From the NCBI RefSeq assembly GCF_001411555.2, contig NC_049916.1, positions 7,219,889-7,283,888 of the forward strand: a DNA stretch of 64,000 nucleotides. The letters run 5' to 3'. This DNA comes from Juglans regia (Eukaryota > Streptophyta > Magnoliopsida > Fagales > Juglandaceae). The position numbers and the translations under genes are program-made. Position 1 is the first letter of the stretch, and every line of letters starts with the position of its first letter. Below the pieces are notes generated by a model that ran no database searches, was not told the origin of the DNA, and saw only the letters and a list, made by a program, of their open reading frames with translations. This document shows positions 22,934 through 34,325 of the stretch, piece after piece.

Positions 22934-23273
22934 TGTTATGTTCAGTTCATCGACAGGAAGCAAGCTCGAACTGAAGAGAAGCGAGGTGTTCATTTGTTCA
23001 AGCAGCAGTGAATTAGTTAGTTAGTTAGTTAGTCACGTGATATGCATGTGTTCCTTTATAACATTAATGTACCTTTGTATCCCTACTTACTTATTGCACA
23101 TTACCATAATACCCCCTTGTAGCCGTTGTTAATCATCATAAGGCTTCTATAAATACTGAAGCCTTCCTTCCTTTGTAAACATTGAATAGTAAAGTGAATT
23201 GAAGTGGAGGTTTCTGATCCCTCGAAGATCAGTAATTCAAGTTGTTTGATCTCAGTTTTAGTCTGTTGTTACA
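22934..23273 (+). repeat. 3' LTR of the Ty3 element
   Basis: 340 bp, 338 of 340 identical to the 5' LTR, followed by the AAATA duplication. Its promoter faces the receptor kinase gene in the same orientation. Confidence 0.97.
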
Positions 23274-24019
23274 AAATAGGTTGAATAGTGATCGCCTTAG
23301 GGATTAATGAGTAAACGATATTAGAATAGTTTTGATAACTTCTAGGGGCTAATTTTACAAGAGGAATAAGTGGAAATTGGAAATTGAATGAAAGGGAAAT
23401 GGTGGAGTTTCCGTGTTAATTGGGCTAGAAAAAAGGGGACCGATGTTTTGATGTTCTGGCAACAAAGTAAAGTGGTACAACGAAGTCAAGTTTCTCATTA
23501 TCATCACTGAGTCTGAGTCAAGTTTTGAGATTCATAATAATAATATTTATGAAAAAAACAAACAAGTCTAATTGCCAAACAGTTACAGTAGTCCATTGAT
23601 AAAGCTGTCAGTAGTTTAAATGGTGGGTTTTGTTGACCCCTAGCAATTGAGGTCAATTTTGCCTCAAGTGGAGAGGGCCAACCTGATCAAGTTCCAGCAT
23701 TATCATTTGACTTGAGACTCCCTACTTTTTCTAATAAGAAGAGTCTTCTTCCGAGTCCACTGAAAAATAGTCCCGTGATTCATTTTTTTCCTGCTCAAAA
23801 CCTTATCATAAAAGATCAGCAACTTCATGGTCATTGTCAAACATACATTTTCCATGCATTTTGCTAATCGATCTTAAATGCCAGTGACAGTTCCCATATA
23901 TAGGAGTTGAGGAACAACGAAATTAGCCCCCGGCCAGGAATTTCTCCTATCCTCATCTTTTTCCTTGTCGTGACAGACAAACATCGATCAAGACTCTCCT
24001 TCAAGATTTTCCCAACTCT
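23274..24019 (+). promoter_or_regulatory. Upstream region of the receptor kinase gene
   Basis: Contains W-box-type cores TTGACC (23633-23638), GGTCAA (23651-23656, inverse) and TTGACT (23707-23712), a cluster common in defence gene promoters (WRKY sites). A TATA-like CCATATATAGG (23894-23904) lies about 115 bp before the ATG. The region is bounded upstream by the Ty3 3' LTR. Confidence 0.5.
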
Positions 24020-27000
24020 ATGGGGCATTCTAACTTGAGCTCCCTAGTCTCTTTGTGTAGTACTACTATTTGCAGTGCCCTTGTTGTTGTTTCTGTCTTG
24101 GGCATTGGTTCTACCACCTATGCCATTGAAGGGAAGGAGGCAGACAGGCTAGCCTTGCTAGAATTCAAGAAGGGAATAACCCATGACCCTTTCATGGTTT
24201 TCAGTTCCTGGAACAACAGCATTGGCTTTTGTCAATGGCAGGGTGTCACATGCGGTCACCGGCACAGAAGGGTCACGAAGTTGCGCCTGGTAGCTCAAAA
24301 CCTTGTCGGATCTATATCGCCTTTCATTGGAAACTTGAGTTTTTTAAGGTGTCTGCACCTTCAAAGCAATAGCTTGATTCATGAAATCCCTCCAGAAATA
24401 GGTCGTTTGCGCAGATTAAGGGAGTTAAGGCTGCATAATAATACAATCAGTGGAAGAATTCCTACGAATGTATCTGGTTGCATGCATATCGAAGTTCTCA
24501 GTCTTGCTAATAACTACCTGGTTGGGGAAATTCCTGTAGACCTTTCCTCCCTGTCAAAGCTGAAAAAATTTTCCGTAGGGTACAACAGATTAAAAGGAAT
24601 TATCCCTCCATTTCTTGGGAACCTATCTTCACTTGAGGTACTTTCAGCACCCTTCAATAATCTTAGTGGGAGTATTCCTCATTCACTAGGCAACCTTATG
24701 AATCTTGAATATATAGCACTTGGTGCTAATTTGCTTTCTGGGACCATCCCTGCGCGAATCTTCAATCTCTCTTCTATTACTAATTTTGACGTTGGAGTTA
24801 ATCAAATCCATGGAAGTCTTCCGTTGGACTTGGGCATAACCTTTCCTAATCTCCAAAACCTTGCCCTTTCCTTTAACCAATTTACTGGTTCCATTCCTCC
24901 TTCAATTTCCAATGCCTCAAATCTGGGTTTTCTTACAATTGCAGGGAATAATTTTACTGGAAATATTCCTTCTTTGGAAAAGCTGCAGAAGCTTCAATGG
25001 TTGAGCACCACCGGCAATCCCCTCGGAAGAGGGGAAGCTGATGACTTGAGCTTTCTCTTTTCTTTGACCAATGCCACAATCCTAGAGTTGTTGGCTGTAA
25101 ACAACAACAGTCTTGGTGGTGTTTTACCTAAATACATCAGTAACTTTTCATCTACTCTGAAAGTATTTTTAATAGATGAGAATAATATAGCAGGAATTAT
25201 ACCAAGTGGGATCTCAAATCTCTTCAACCTAGAGAGACTTTATTTGCGGAATAACCAATTGTCAGGTACCATTCCCCATGATCTTGGAAAGCTTCAGAAT
25301 TTGCAGGAAATGTTACTAAGTGACAACAAACTCTCAGGCAACATTCCGGATTCTCTTGGAAATCTATCTCGGTTAATCAGATTAGATTTAAAGAGCAACA
25401 ACCTTCAGGGAAGCATCCCTTCAAGTCTAGGCAACTGCCAATCTTTGCTCTCATTAGATCTTTACAATAACAGTCTAAGTGGCGCCATACCTCCACAAGT
25501 CATTGGCCTCTCATCCTTATCAGTCTATCTTGATTTGTCCCAAAATCATTTCACAGGTTCCCTTCCCATTGAAGTTGGGAATCTAAAAAACCTGGGTGCA
25601 TTGTATCTTTCAGAAAACATGCTATCCGGTGAAATTCCTAGCAGTCTTGGCAGTTGTATTAAGATGGAGTATCTAGCCATGGAAGAAAACTTATTCCTAG
25701 GCACCATTCCATCAAGTTTAGGTTCTCTGAGAGGACTTCAACAGTTAGATCTTTCTCGAAATAATCTATCAGGAAAAATTCCAGATTTTTTTGTGGATTT
25801 GAAAGTCTTGGAGCTTTTGAATCTATCTTATAATAATCTGGAGGGTCTGGTGCCTATAGGGGGAGTTTTCAAGAACTCCACAGCAACTTCAGTTGTAGGA
25901 AACAATCTCCTATGCGGGGGAATACCTGAGATGGAGTTGCCTAAATGCAACTTTGGGGAGCCGAAGAAGAAGAAGAAATTGACAATAATATTAATAGTTT
26001 TCGGGATTTTAGGGACAACATTTGTGATCTCTTTCTTATTTATCTGCTGGTTAAGAAAGAAAAGAACAGAATCAACTTCAAACTCTTCAGAAAATATGTC
26101 TTATCAAAGTCTCTCGAAAGCCACTGGAGGGTTCTCCCCCAATAATTTGCTTGGTGTTGGCAGTTTTGGATCCGTGTATAAAGGAATCCTTGATGAGGGT
26201 AGAAAAACAATTGCTGTAAAGGTTCTAAACCTTTTGCAGCGTGGAGCTGCCAAAAGCTTTCTTGCTGAATGTGAGGCCCTGAGAAACATCAGGCATCGAA
26301 ACCTTTTGAAGGTACTAACTGTTTGCTCAAGTGTTGACTTTCATGGTAATGATTTCAAGGCACTAGTTTATGAGTTCATGATCCATGGCAGCCTTGAGGA
26401 TTGGTTGCATCCAGTTGCACAAGATCAAGATGAAGAACATGAACACGAACCAAGAAATCTTAATCTTTATCAGAGGTTGAATATCGCCATTGATGTTGCG
26501 AGCGCATTGGAATATCTCCATTATCATTGCCAAATGCCTATTGTTCACTGTGATTTGAAGCCTAGTAATGTTCTTCTCGACGATGAAATGGTTGGACATG
26601 TTGGTGACTTTGGATTGGCAAAATTCTCTCCTAAAGTGAACCATATTATAAACTCTTCTAATGAACAATCAAGCTCTATTGGCATAAGAGGAACAATTGG
26701 CTACACTGCTCCCGGTAAGAATACAACTTTTTTCTAACATTTCTAAGCAAATTTGCAATATCATAGCACATGTTACTCTCTTAGCATATGCTTTTATTTT
26801 CTTCAAAATTGAAAAGTTATTGTATATCAAATGCAGAGTATGGTATGGGAAATGAGGTGTCTGTCTATGGAGATGTGTACAGTTATGGGATCCTCCTATT
26901 AGAAATGTTTACCAAGAAAGGACCCACAGACGGCATGTTTCAAGGTGCTTTGGACCTACATTCATTTGTCAAGGTAGCTTTGCCTCATCGAGTGATGGAG

Positions 27001-27189
27001 ATTACAGATCCAATTCTTTTCCAGGAAAGAGAAGGAGAGAGAAACTTCGGAAGAAACAAAATCCAGGAGTGCTTGATTTCGATATTAGGGATTGGAGTTG
27101 CTTGTTCTACAAATCAACCTGGAGAAAGGATGAACATTATAGAAGTTGTAGCACAGCTTCATATGATTAAGAAAAAGCTTGTTGGATGA
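24020..27189 (+). CDS. LRR receptor-like kinase, subfamily XII (EFR/At3g47570-like), non-RD
   Basis: Two exons, 24020-26714 and 26837-27189, encode about 1015 residues. The intron (26715-26836, 122 bp, GTAAGA...TGCAG) splits a Glu codon just after the DFG region, a position usual for this subfamily. Order: N-terminal hydrophobic signal (about 1-35), LRRNT_2 domain (EADRLALLEFKKGIT, CQWQGVTC), roughly 20 extracellular LRRs, transmembrane helix (about 653-676) and kinase. The kinase has the Gly loop GVGSFGSVYKG (about 711), Lys in AVKVLN, catalytic loop HCDLKPSN and DFG. The loop has Cys before Asp instead of Arg, so it is a non-RD kinase, typical of plant pattern-recognition receptors. All catalytic residues are present and I see no lesion. 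The ligand cannot be told from sequence. A young retrotransposon ends about 750 bp upstream. Confidence 0.93.
26715..26836 (+). other. Intron of the receptor kinase gene
   Basis: 122 bp, GTAAGA donor and ATGCAG acceptor, AT-rich. Splicing joins TAP to EYGMG and restores the kinase activation-segment region; reading through would end at TAA 26735-26737. Confidence 0.9.
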
Positions 27190-27224
27190 TTATGTTTTTG
27201 TTTAGTACTGAGTTTGCATAGTTT

Positions 27225-27830
27225 ATTTATACAGATGAGATGAGATGAGATGAGATAGAAGTTAAAAATTAAATAAAATATTGTTAGAATATATTTTTTT
27301 AATATTATTTTTATTTTGAGATTTGAAAAAGTTAAATTATTTATTTGTATTTTGTAAGAGTTTAAAAAAATTGTAATAATTAAACTAAATTAAATGAGAT
27401 AAGATGGTTTGGGAAAACAATTAGGCTAAATCTAATAATACGTACTGTGATATTGTCATAATTGTGTCATTAATATGCAGATTTGGTCCTTATGTTGAAC
27501 AAGCAAAAAGCTGATTAGACTTGGGAATGTTTGGTAATGTTTTTCATCTCATCTCATCCCATTTTATTTTAAATATTACTTAAATATAAATACTTTCAAA
27601 TTAATTATTACAACTTTTTCAAATTAATCATTATAATTTTCTCAAACCTTCAAACAAAATATAAAAAATAATTTAACATTTTCAAATTTTAAAAGAAATA
27701 TAATATTAAAAAATTATATTCTAACAATATTTTAATTTTATAATATTTTTATTCAACCTTTTCTCTTTTAATTTCTAAAACTTAAATATTGTAACTTTTT
27801 CTTTTTCATTTCTCAAACAAACATGCCTGA
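27225..27830. mobile_element. Two MITE-like copies downstream of the kinase gene
   Basis: The first (about 27234-27420) starts with a GATGA microsatellite (27235-27256) and ends GATAAGATGGTTTGGGAAAA. The second (about 27530-27830) runs in the opposite sense, GGGAATGTTTGGTAATG...TTTCTCAAACAAACATGCC. The two have roughly inverted content (GATGAGATG versus CATCTCATC), so they could pair as a large fold-back. Confidence 0.4.
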
Positions 27831-29581
27831 TTTTCTTGCTGACTTGGTCAATTATATTTCTAATGAAATATTATGGTTAGATTGAAATATATAATTTCAA
27901 GATTCCGTTTAAATCAAGATCTAGACCTAGATATAATCCATGCAATAATTTCAATTTGTGGAATATTACTTGGAGTATACCACCAATGTAAATAAATTAA
28001 CTATTTTTTTTTTCTTTTAATTAATTATTGTTAACATGATACATGAATATTCCATCGAATTTGTGAGATCTATATTTACATTTTTCTAGTATTTTTTTTT
28101 TTTAATCTCCGATTATTAAAAAAGATAGAGAGAATGATCAATGGGGCCATATGCGCATTGAATGGGAAAGAAGTGGGCATTCATGTTAATTCAATGAAAG
28201 GGATATATATATTCGAGAGTGAGGAAGAAAAAGGGGGAGGAACCAAATAGTTGGCAAAGTAAAGTTGGCTTGATGTTTGACATTTTGGCTAATTGTGGGA
28301 TTTACGAGGAGAGTTTCTTATCTAGCCACCGCCATCAACATCGATCTCGATATTATTGCTGTGGAATTGACAGACCATACAACCTTTTTCTACTTCTTTC
28401 TAGCTAGCTTGCTGGATGCATGAACCCGGCCATGTGCTACTGATCATGAATATGTCTTTCTTTCCAACTGGGGCCCTCCCTTGGCCTTCGCCACTTGGAT
28501 GGGGATGGTCTAAGCCCGAAGATCAAGGCAAGATAACATTGCATGGTCATGTTCAAGATGATCACAAGCACATATTCAACGTTGTTTTTCTCGGAAAGAT
28601 CGAAGAAGGCATGTCGAGCATGGTGACGAGCTGCATGTATGTGTCATCTCATTTCATTATTATAATTTACACATTCTAATCCCCTCGTTCTATTTCTCTT
28701 CTTCAACCAGCTTGCATCTTCCATTGTTTCTCTCTCTCTGATACCTTGCTAATTCTACTCAAGTGCATGGTATTTTTAGGTTCGGCCGAAACGAGCCAAC
28801 CGGCATATCGGGTTCCACAAATCATATTGTCATCCATATGTCTTTATAGCCATGCATATAACACTCACCAGTCAAGGGCGAGCATGGCATATATATTTAG
28901 CCATAGTAATACTCAAGTATTTCTTGAACATCCGGTATGAGCACATCAATACGGCATACATGCACAATGAAATTTCAGGCCAATATCCGTGGAAGAAACT
29001 GATCTGCCCCATTGTAAATCTAAAGGATTGGCACATAATCACTGATCTTCAATGAAAAATCTATAATAGTAGCAATAAATGTTGTTGGGAATGTTATATG
29101 TGTCAATTTGTTTTCCACTTGAAGTCGTTATGGTCAACAAAGAACTTGAAGTGGAGTAGCTCTATTTCTTCTCAATCCCTATCCTCTCTTATCGTATCAT
29201 TTCTTCCCATCTGGATCATTTCTCATCATGAATTAAAATTCACTCTGTTTGAATACGCAAATGATTTTTCTTCGATTATATATGGATTTAAGATTTTTTA
29301 TTTTTTTGTTAGTGATGATGAGGAGAATGCCTAAGGATTAAAAGAGGCCATAAAAGAAAAATACAAAAATGGGAGTGCCGAGTCTCATTCATTCGCACTG
29401 TCTATGGACAATGGCCCCGTCTCGTGGTTTTGTTAATGTCGCATTGACGAAGTACATTAATTGGGAGATCAAAAAGAATATTATATTGGATATGTAATAT
29501 CTTCTATTTTAAAAGTCCTGTCAAAACTTTATCTTAAATTTAATTTATTTATATTTGTAAATATATTTTAATTTGTGGATC
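27831..29581. other. Intergenic, no supported gene
   Basis: An open frame at 28416-28679 (87 codons, with PTGALPWPSPLGWGW) has a more protein-like composition than its surroundings but no recognised family, and ends in an AT-rich tail. Other frames are short. I do not call a gene. Confidence 0.4.
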
Positions 29582-30445
29582 CACTACAAGAAAAACGTCT
29601 GTTTCCAGTGCCTTACAAAATCGCCACAAAAGTGGCATATTTTGATGCAAAATGGTTTTCTCGTTGGCATTTGCTTCGCTGCACATTGGATGCCTAAGAA
29701 AGTACGTATACAACAACTTTCTCTTAACGAAATAAAAAAATCATCAATAATAATTTTTTTTGCTTTGCTTAACGTCTCAACGCGAAAACATTAATAATCG
29801 ACAGAATAAGGTGGCCTAAGGAACGGACGACTCGTTGCTTAAACTTTTTAGGGGCGATTTGTAATCGCCGCTAAAAGGAATAACGTTGCCACAAATATTG
29901 ATAATTACTTTTCCCAGCAACTTCAGTAGTCACTGTAATTTGTTTTTTTGGATGATGTTTCAGTGTTGAGAAAACATTTTGTGTAGAATAGGAATCGCCA
30001 CAAAAGATACTTGCTGTTGCTGGAAATACTGAAACGTATAATTTCCGAAGATACGTTTATTTGCTGCAATTGATTTTTGGGGCAATGTTTTTTGCATCGA
30101 ATTTCTTTTTTTTGGGCAACAAGGTGTCGTCGCGAGAAAAATATTTTTCGCCGTATATGCGAAAGAATAGTAATTGCAAAAGACCCAAATGTAGTTGGAA
30201 ATAGTTTGTTAGTATCATCGGGAAAATATGAATGAGATCGGTTAATGTGATTATTACTTTATGATCAATTCAAATTCTATTTAATGCAATATTGTCAGTT
30301 TTAATCTCCTATATCCTTTCTGGGGGGTTTTGCTATTTTCAAATAATCATCAATTATAACATATAATTGTCGCAAATAATCACTAGTACTATTAGCTGTG
30401 CCTTCTTGAGTCAACAAGCTAGTGAAAAAATCAAAGGCAATAGTG

Positions 30446-30465
30446 AAAAAAAAAAAAAAAAAAAA
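30446..30465 (+). repeat. Poly-A run (20 bp)
   Basis: Twenty consecutive A inside CACTA element B. It could mark the 3' end of a small retroposed insertion, but no clear body is seen upstream. Confidence 0.8.
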
Positions 30466-31689
30466 CTAGATGGGACACAATTCCAAACATGATCTACAAC
30501 ATTGTTGTCCAATATTCATTGATGAACTGTTGAAGTCGAGTCAAATATATGGTAGATCAACATGATAAATAAGTCTAATTACATTCTTGTAACATACATT
30601 TGAAGTATCCCTATTACATAAGTCCCTCATGATATTCAAAATCATGACCTCCCATCCAATTGTTGATATGCTAGCATAATTAACCTTATGGGCAGCAATC
30701 TATGATGGCGGAGGGGCTGCTTTGCTTGAACTGAACTTCTTGTTGACACCTACTTTATCATCCTATCATGCTTTCCCATAGACTGAGCTTGTAAGAGGAT
30801 CTTCTTCGATGGTTGTATTTATTAGCTACATGTAACTTGAAGAAGCCTAGAACAATAGCAGCACTCTGTGAATCATCACTACAATTTTAAGCACCATTTT
30901 CTTTTGTTCTTAACCTCATCAACAAAATATGTGCTAAACCTCAATGTTCTAGATTTGGAATGCAAATATCCATATAATGCAATTGTTGGTTGAAAACAAT
31001 GTGCAATCAATAAACCACACATGTTTGCTCTAATTGTGACAATGTGAGGTATGAACAGAAATATTAATAATAGAAGTGCTCATGTGGAAGAGGATAATCT
31101 TACATTAATAATATGCCTAAATGCCTGGCCAATGGCATGGAATATTAGACTTGAGATTTCATGGGTGTAGGTGTTGTGTACTTAATCTTTACACACAGTA
31201 GGGAGTTCAAGTATTTACACATAACCAATCTTATACCATATCATAAAAAGAGCAAAACAGGACCCATTATAAACTCCATCCATGTGCATACATTTTATAT
31301 GCACAGACATGCAAGAAAACATGCATGGGCTAAGAGATCGGTACCTCTAACTTGTTGGCCACAAGTACAAATAATTTAGTTAGCCATCCACAACGAACAT
31401 TCACAAATTGAATACAACCAAGATAATATGCAGTGATTACTGGTCCACACGCATCACTTCAGAATACCAAGAAGAAAAGGGAAAAAACAACATCAGTTTC
31501 TAAGGTTTAGTAACTAAGCGTAAAAATTGGTCTAATAATATGCAATGGGGCTTTGCACATTACCAACCCTGTAAATGAACAAACACTCATAGAGAAGATG
31601 GCAATTATACATGAATTTGAAGAATAAGTGCACCGCTATTTACCCATGTCAACCTTTTACCAATAACAAGTTTACAATCCAGACTAACT

Positions 31690-32770
31690 AGCAAGTAGGT
31701 TAACACACCATAACCAATTATACGGTATGAGTATCACTGGCCATATTGGTCATATGCTATAAGGTTTGACCATATTATTGAAAGAGTTGAAGCCATGACT
31801 TGCTAGACCCAATCAGACATTACGAGCATCCTCAGCAAGCCAACTATGATCTTTGTCAAATCTATTCCAGACATCAAAATCAGCATGATGCCTCATATTG
31901 ATGCTATCATTTGCTCGTTACTCTTTATGCCATCTCATATTAGCTACTGTCTTTCGTGACATATATAGTCGTTGCAACCTCGACCTCAACGGGAAATGAC
32001 ACAAGCATTCTGAGGATTGGGCGACTCTTGTGTGTGATTGACATACACCTAGAAGTCTTACATTTGGCACTCATTTAGCTCGCAATGTTGCCTTCGAAAT
32101 AATATGTAGTCATTAGGGCAAGCATAAATTTTGGTGTAATTGAATCCCTGCTGCAATGATCGTGACTCCTCGTATGAGTGTAGCAAGACTGCATCAGGAA
32201 ATGCAGACCTCAAAAGCTCAAGCAACATGTCAAATGATTTTATTGACCAACCCTAATTGTTTTAATGTGTAACAACCTCACAATGAATGAGAGTTGCAAA
32301 AAATGTGTACAACCATAAAAAAGTGGCTGTCGGGCGTCATTTAAAATTTGCTCGTATGCTGAGGCTTGTGTATGTCTTGGGATGGGAGCCTCAGCATCTC
32401 ACCTGGGGCTACCTGAGGCCACATCAACGAATGTCCTTGCCATGATGTCGTCTAACATATCGTCCATGTCATCAATGTATTCTTCTTTATCATTAACATG
32501 GACATTGTCCTCAACATCATTGACATTTCATGCTTCCTCCTCCCCGTGAAATATCCACTCAGTGTAGTTAGGATTAATCCATGTAAGGAACAAGTGAGTT
32601 TCCACCTCACTTATAGGTAGGAGAATATTATTAGAACATATCCGGCATGGATACCGAATGCGGTCACTTCCAATTGCGTGGTTTCATGCTAGTGTGAGGA
32701 ACTCCTTAACCCCTTTAGCGTATTTAGTTGATCTAAGTCTATCATTAGAATCCATCAAACTTCTGTCCAT
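31690..32770 (-). pseudogene. TNP2-like CACTA transposase, N-terminal half, decayed
   Basis: Reads from the ATG at 32770 on the minus strand: MDRSLM..TKYAKGVKEFL, RYPCRICSNN and EVETHLFLTWINPNYTEWI match the transposase-associated domain (PF13963). Then WSIKSFDMLLELLRSAFPDA, GFNYTKIYACPNDYILFRR, LQRLYMSRKTVANMRWHK and MRHHADFDVWNRFDKDHSWL match the start of the TNP2 transposase family (PF02992). Many in-frame stops are scattered through it (for example after the Ala of FLTLA and after WHKE), so it is dead. The catalytic C-terminal half is not recognisable. Confidence 0.7.
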
Positions 32771-33437
32771 CTTCAAAAAAGGAATGGACAACAATTATTA
32801 GTTGGCATGAACTGAATAAAATACAAAATATGCATGCCAAAACATTACAGTCCACACTAAGAAAGTTTCATTATCTTTCGACAGAAGAAATCATTAGGAT
32901 AACTGTGGGTGAGTAAATATTTTTGGGCAAACTACCAAAGCCATGTAAATTTCCGATTAGAACCCTAGGGCAGACACTGTATTTTTCTTGTATAAGTAGA
33001 TCTATTGGATATAACATCGACTTTAATGATAATCATATATACTTATAAAAAACAATGATACTCATATATGTGCAAAAGAATGGGGCATCAAGCAAAATGA
33101 ATATAGCGTCCATTTATTGATGTCAGAAAAATATAAATGCAAAACTTGAACTTGAATGTATCATGTAGTTTTTCACCATATAATCATTATAATGTAATAA
33201 TGGGATATATAAATTAAACCCTACCAAGATTAACTGTGGGTGAGTATGTATTGAAAAAATAATTACACCAGGTCACTAGGTCCATCCATCAAGCAAGACC
33301 TATATTTTTTACAAAAAAGATAAAAGTTCCTACCGTGCACAGTTTATATAGTGCCTGGACAGATTGTTGATGAGAACAGTCTTATACAATGAAGTTTAAA
33401 AACAACAATATAGAGTATGTCCTTACCCCCCACATGA

Positions 33438-34325
33438 CTAGACACTATCTCTTCCTCCACCTCGGTTCTCTCCATTTCCCCTCACTTCTGATTTCCCATT
33501 AAACCCTGAACCACCCTTCTTCTTTCCCACTAAACTCACCCTTATCCAGGCCCCAAATTGCTCATCTCTCCCACTACTCCCTTCTCTCAACTCTCTCTTC
33601 TCTAGACGACCATGAGACCCATGAATGATTCTACCACAGGAAAAGCATAGAAAAGGTAATTTTTCATACCTGAAGGGAACCCATATGCTCCTGCCTGGAG
33701 CTGAAACTGTTCTACCTCTCGCCAAAGGCCTTGTTAAATCCATATCACTTTGAACCCTCAGGTAACTTCCCCACCCACTTCCATCTCCCTGTACATCAAC
33801 ATCCTCCACCTTCCCCATCGTGTTCCCCACCTGCTCACCTTTCTCTTTTGTCATCATGGCTTACGGCAGATTAAGAATGTGCACCCCTAACTTCTCATGA
33901 TCAAGGCACATCATCGATGGAGGAGTAAAACCATCGAACATTTGGAGCACCATTATCTGGTTGTCATACAGCCATGGTTTCCCTTCCCACACCTTTTGTT
34001 TGTCTGCATTATTTGCAAATGTGATGACATACACGTTCATCCCTACCTCCAGAAATTTTGCTACCTTGCTAAATTTCCAAATCTTTGCCATCATAGACTC
34101 TAGTATCTCAGAACTAATTTTCCTTTTTAGCCACAGCTTTCCCACCAAACTTCTTTCTCCTTTGATCTTTATTTCCTCTAGAACCGCATCCTCTAAATCA
34201 ACACAGAGCTTTTCTTCCTCTGTTAATCCAAGCTTTCCCCATTGAGCCTCCAAATTTTTCATTGCCAACCACCTTCCTCTTAGTTCAGCTGCAACCAGCA
34301 ACCTCGACGTAATGTAAAATTCCAC
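33438..34325 (-). pseudogene. LINE ORF1-like protein (DUF4283 plus zinc knuckle), broken
   Basis: The minus strand reads MAKIWKFSKVAKFLEVGMNV and VWEGKPWLYDNQIMVLQMFD (DUF4283 pattern). Then come MTKEKGEQVGNTMGKVEDVD, RPLARGRTVSAPG and FRYEKLPFLCFSCGRIIHGS (zf-CCHC_4 type). Plant LINE ORF1 proteins have this order. A TAA at 33863-33861 interrupts the frame after HILNLP, and the frame continues on the other side. The last zinc-ligand position, usually Cys, is Arg (HGSHGR). The 5' part may extend to about 34586. No adjacent endonuclease/RT is seen. Confidence 0.7.

Larger units (their letters stand above)
18071..23273 (+). mobile_element. Complete Ty3 chromovirus LTR retrotransposon (Reina-like size), defective
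   Basis: A 5203-bp element with 340-bp LTRs that differ at only two positions, flanked by a perfect AAATA target duplication (18066-18070 and 23274-23278). It has a PBS similar to the initiator-tRNA-Met site, a polypurine tract (22919-22932) and gag, protease, RT, RNase H, integrase and chromodomain in that order. Short size, short LTRs and the chromodomain suggest a Reina-type chromovirus; the clade call is inferred. Two nonsense codons and one frame change make it non-autonomous. It landed 45 bp to the right of CACTA element A and about 750 bp upstream of the receptor kinase start. Confidence 0.95.
29582..32996 (-). mobile_element. CACTA element B with a decayed TNP2 transposase
   Basis: The left end CACTACAAGAAAAACG (29582) is followed by repeated AATCGCCACAAA and GGCGATTTGTAATCGCC motifs, matching the subterminal motifs of element A. 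The minus strand at about 31690-32770 encodes a TNP2-type transposase. A degenerate candidate right end (TTTTTCTTGTATAAG, 32983-32997) lacks the exact TAGTG. The right border is therefore uncertain. Confidence 0.55.

Noticed and set aside
24020..26737. Receptor kinase as a truncated single-exon gene ending in GKNTTFF
   Set aside because: A clear GT-AG intron at 26715-26836 restores the rest of the kinase domain.
28416..28679. 87-codon open frame with PTGALPWPSPLGWGW
   Set aside because: Protein-like start but no family and an AT-rich end; could be a small gene or lncRNA, but unsupported.
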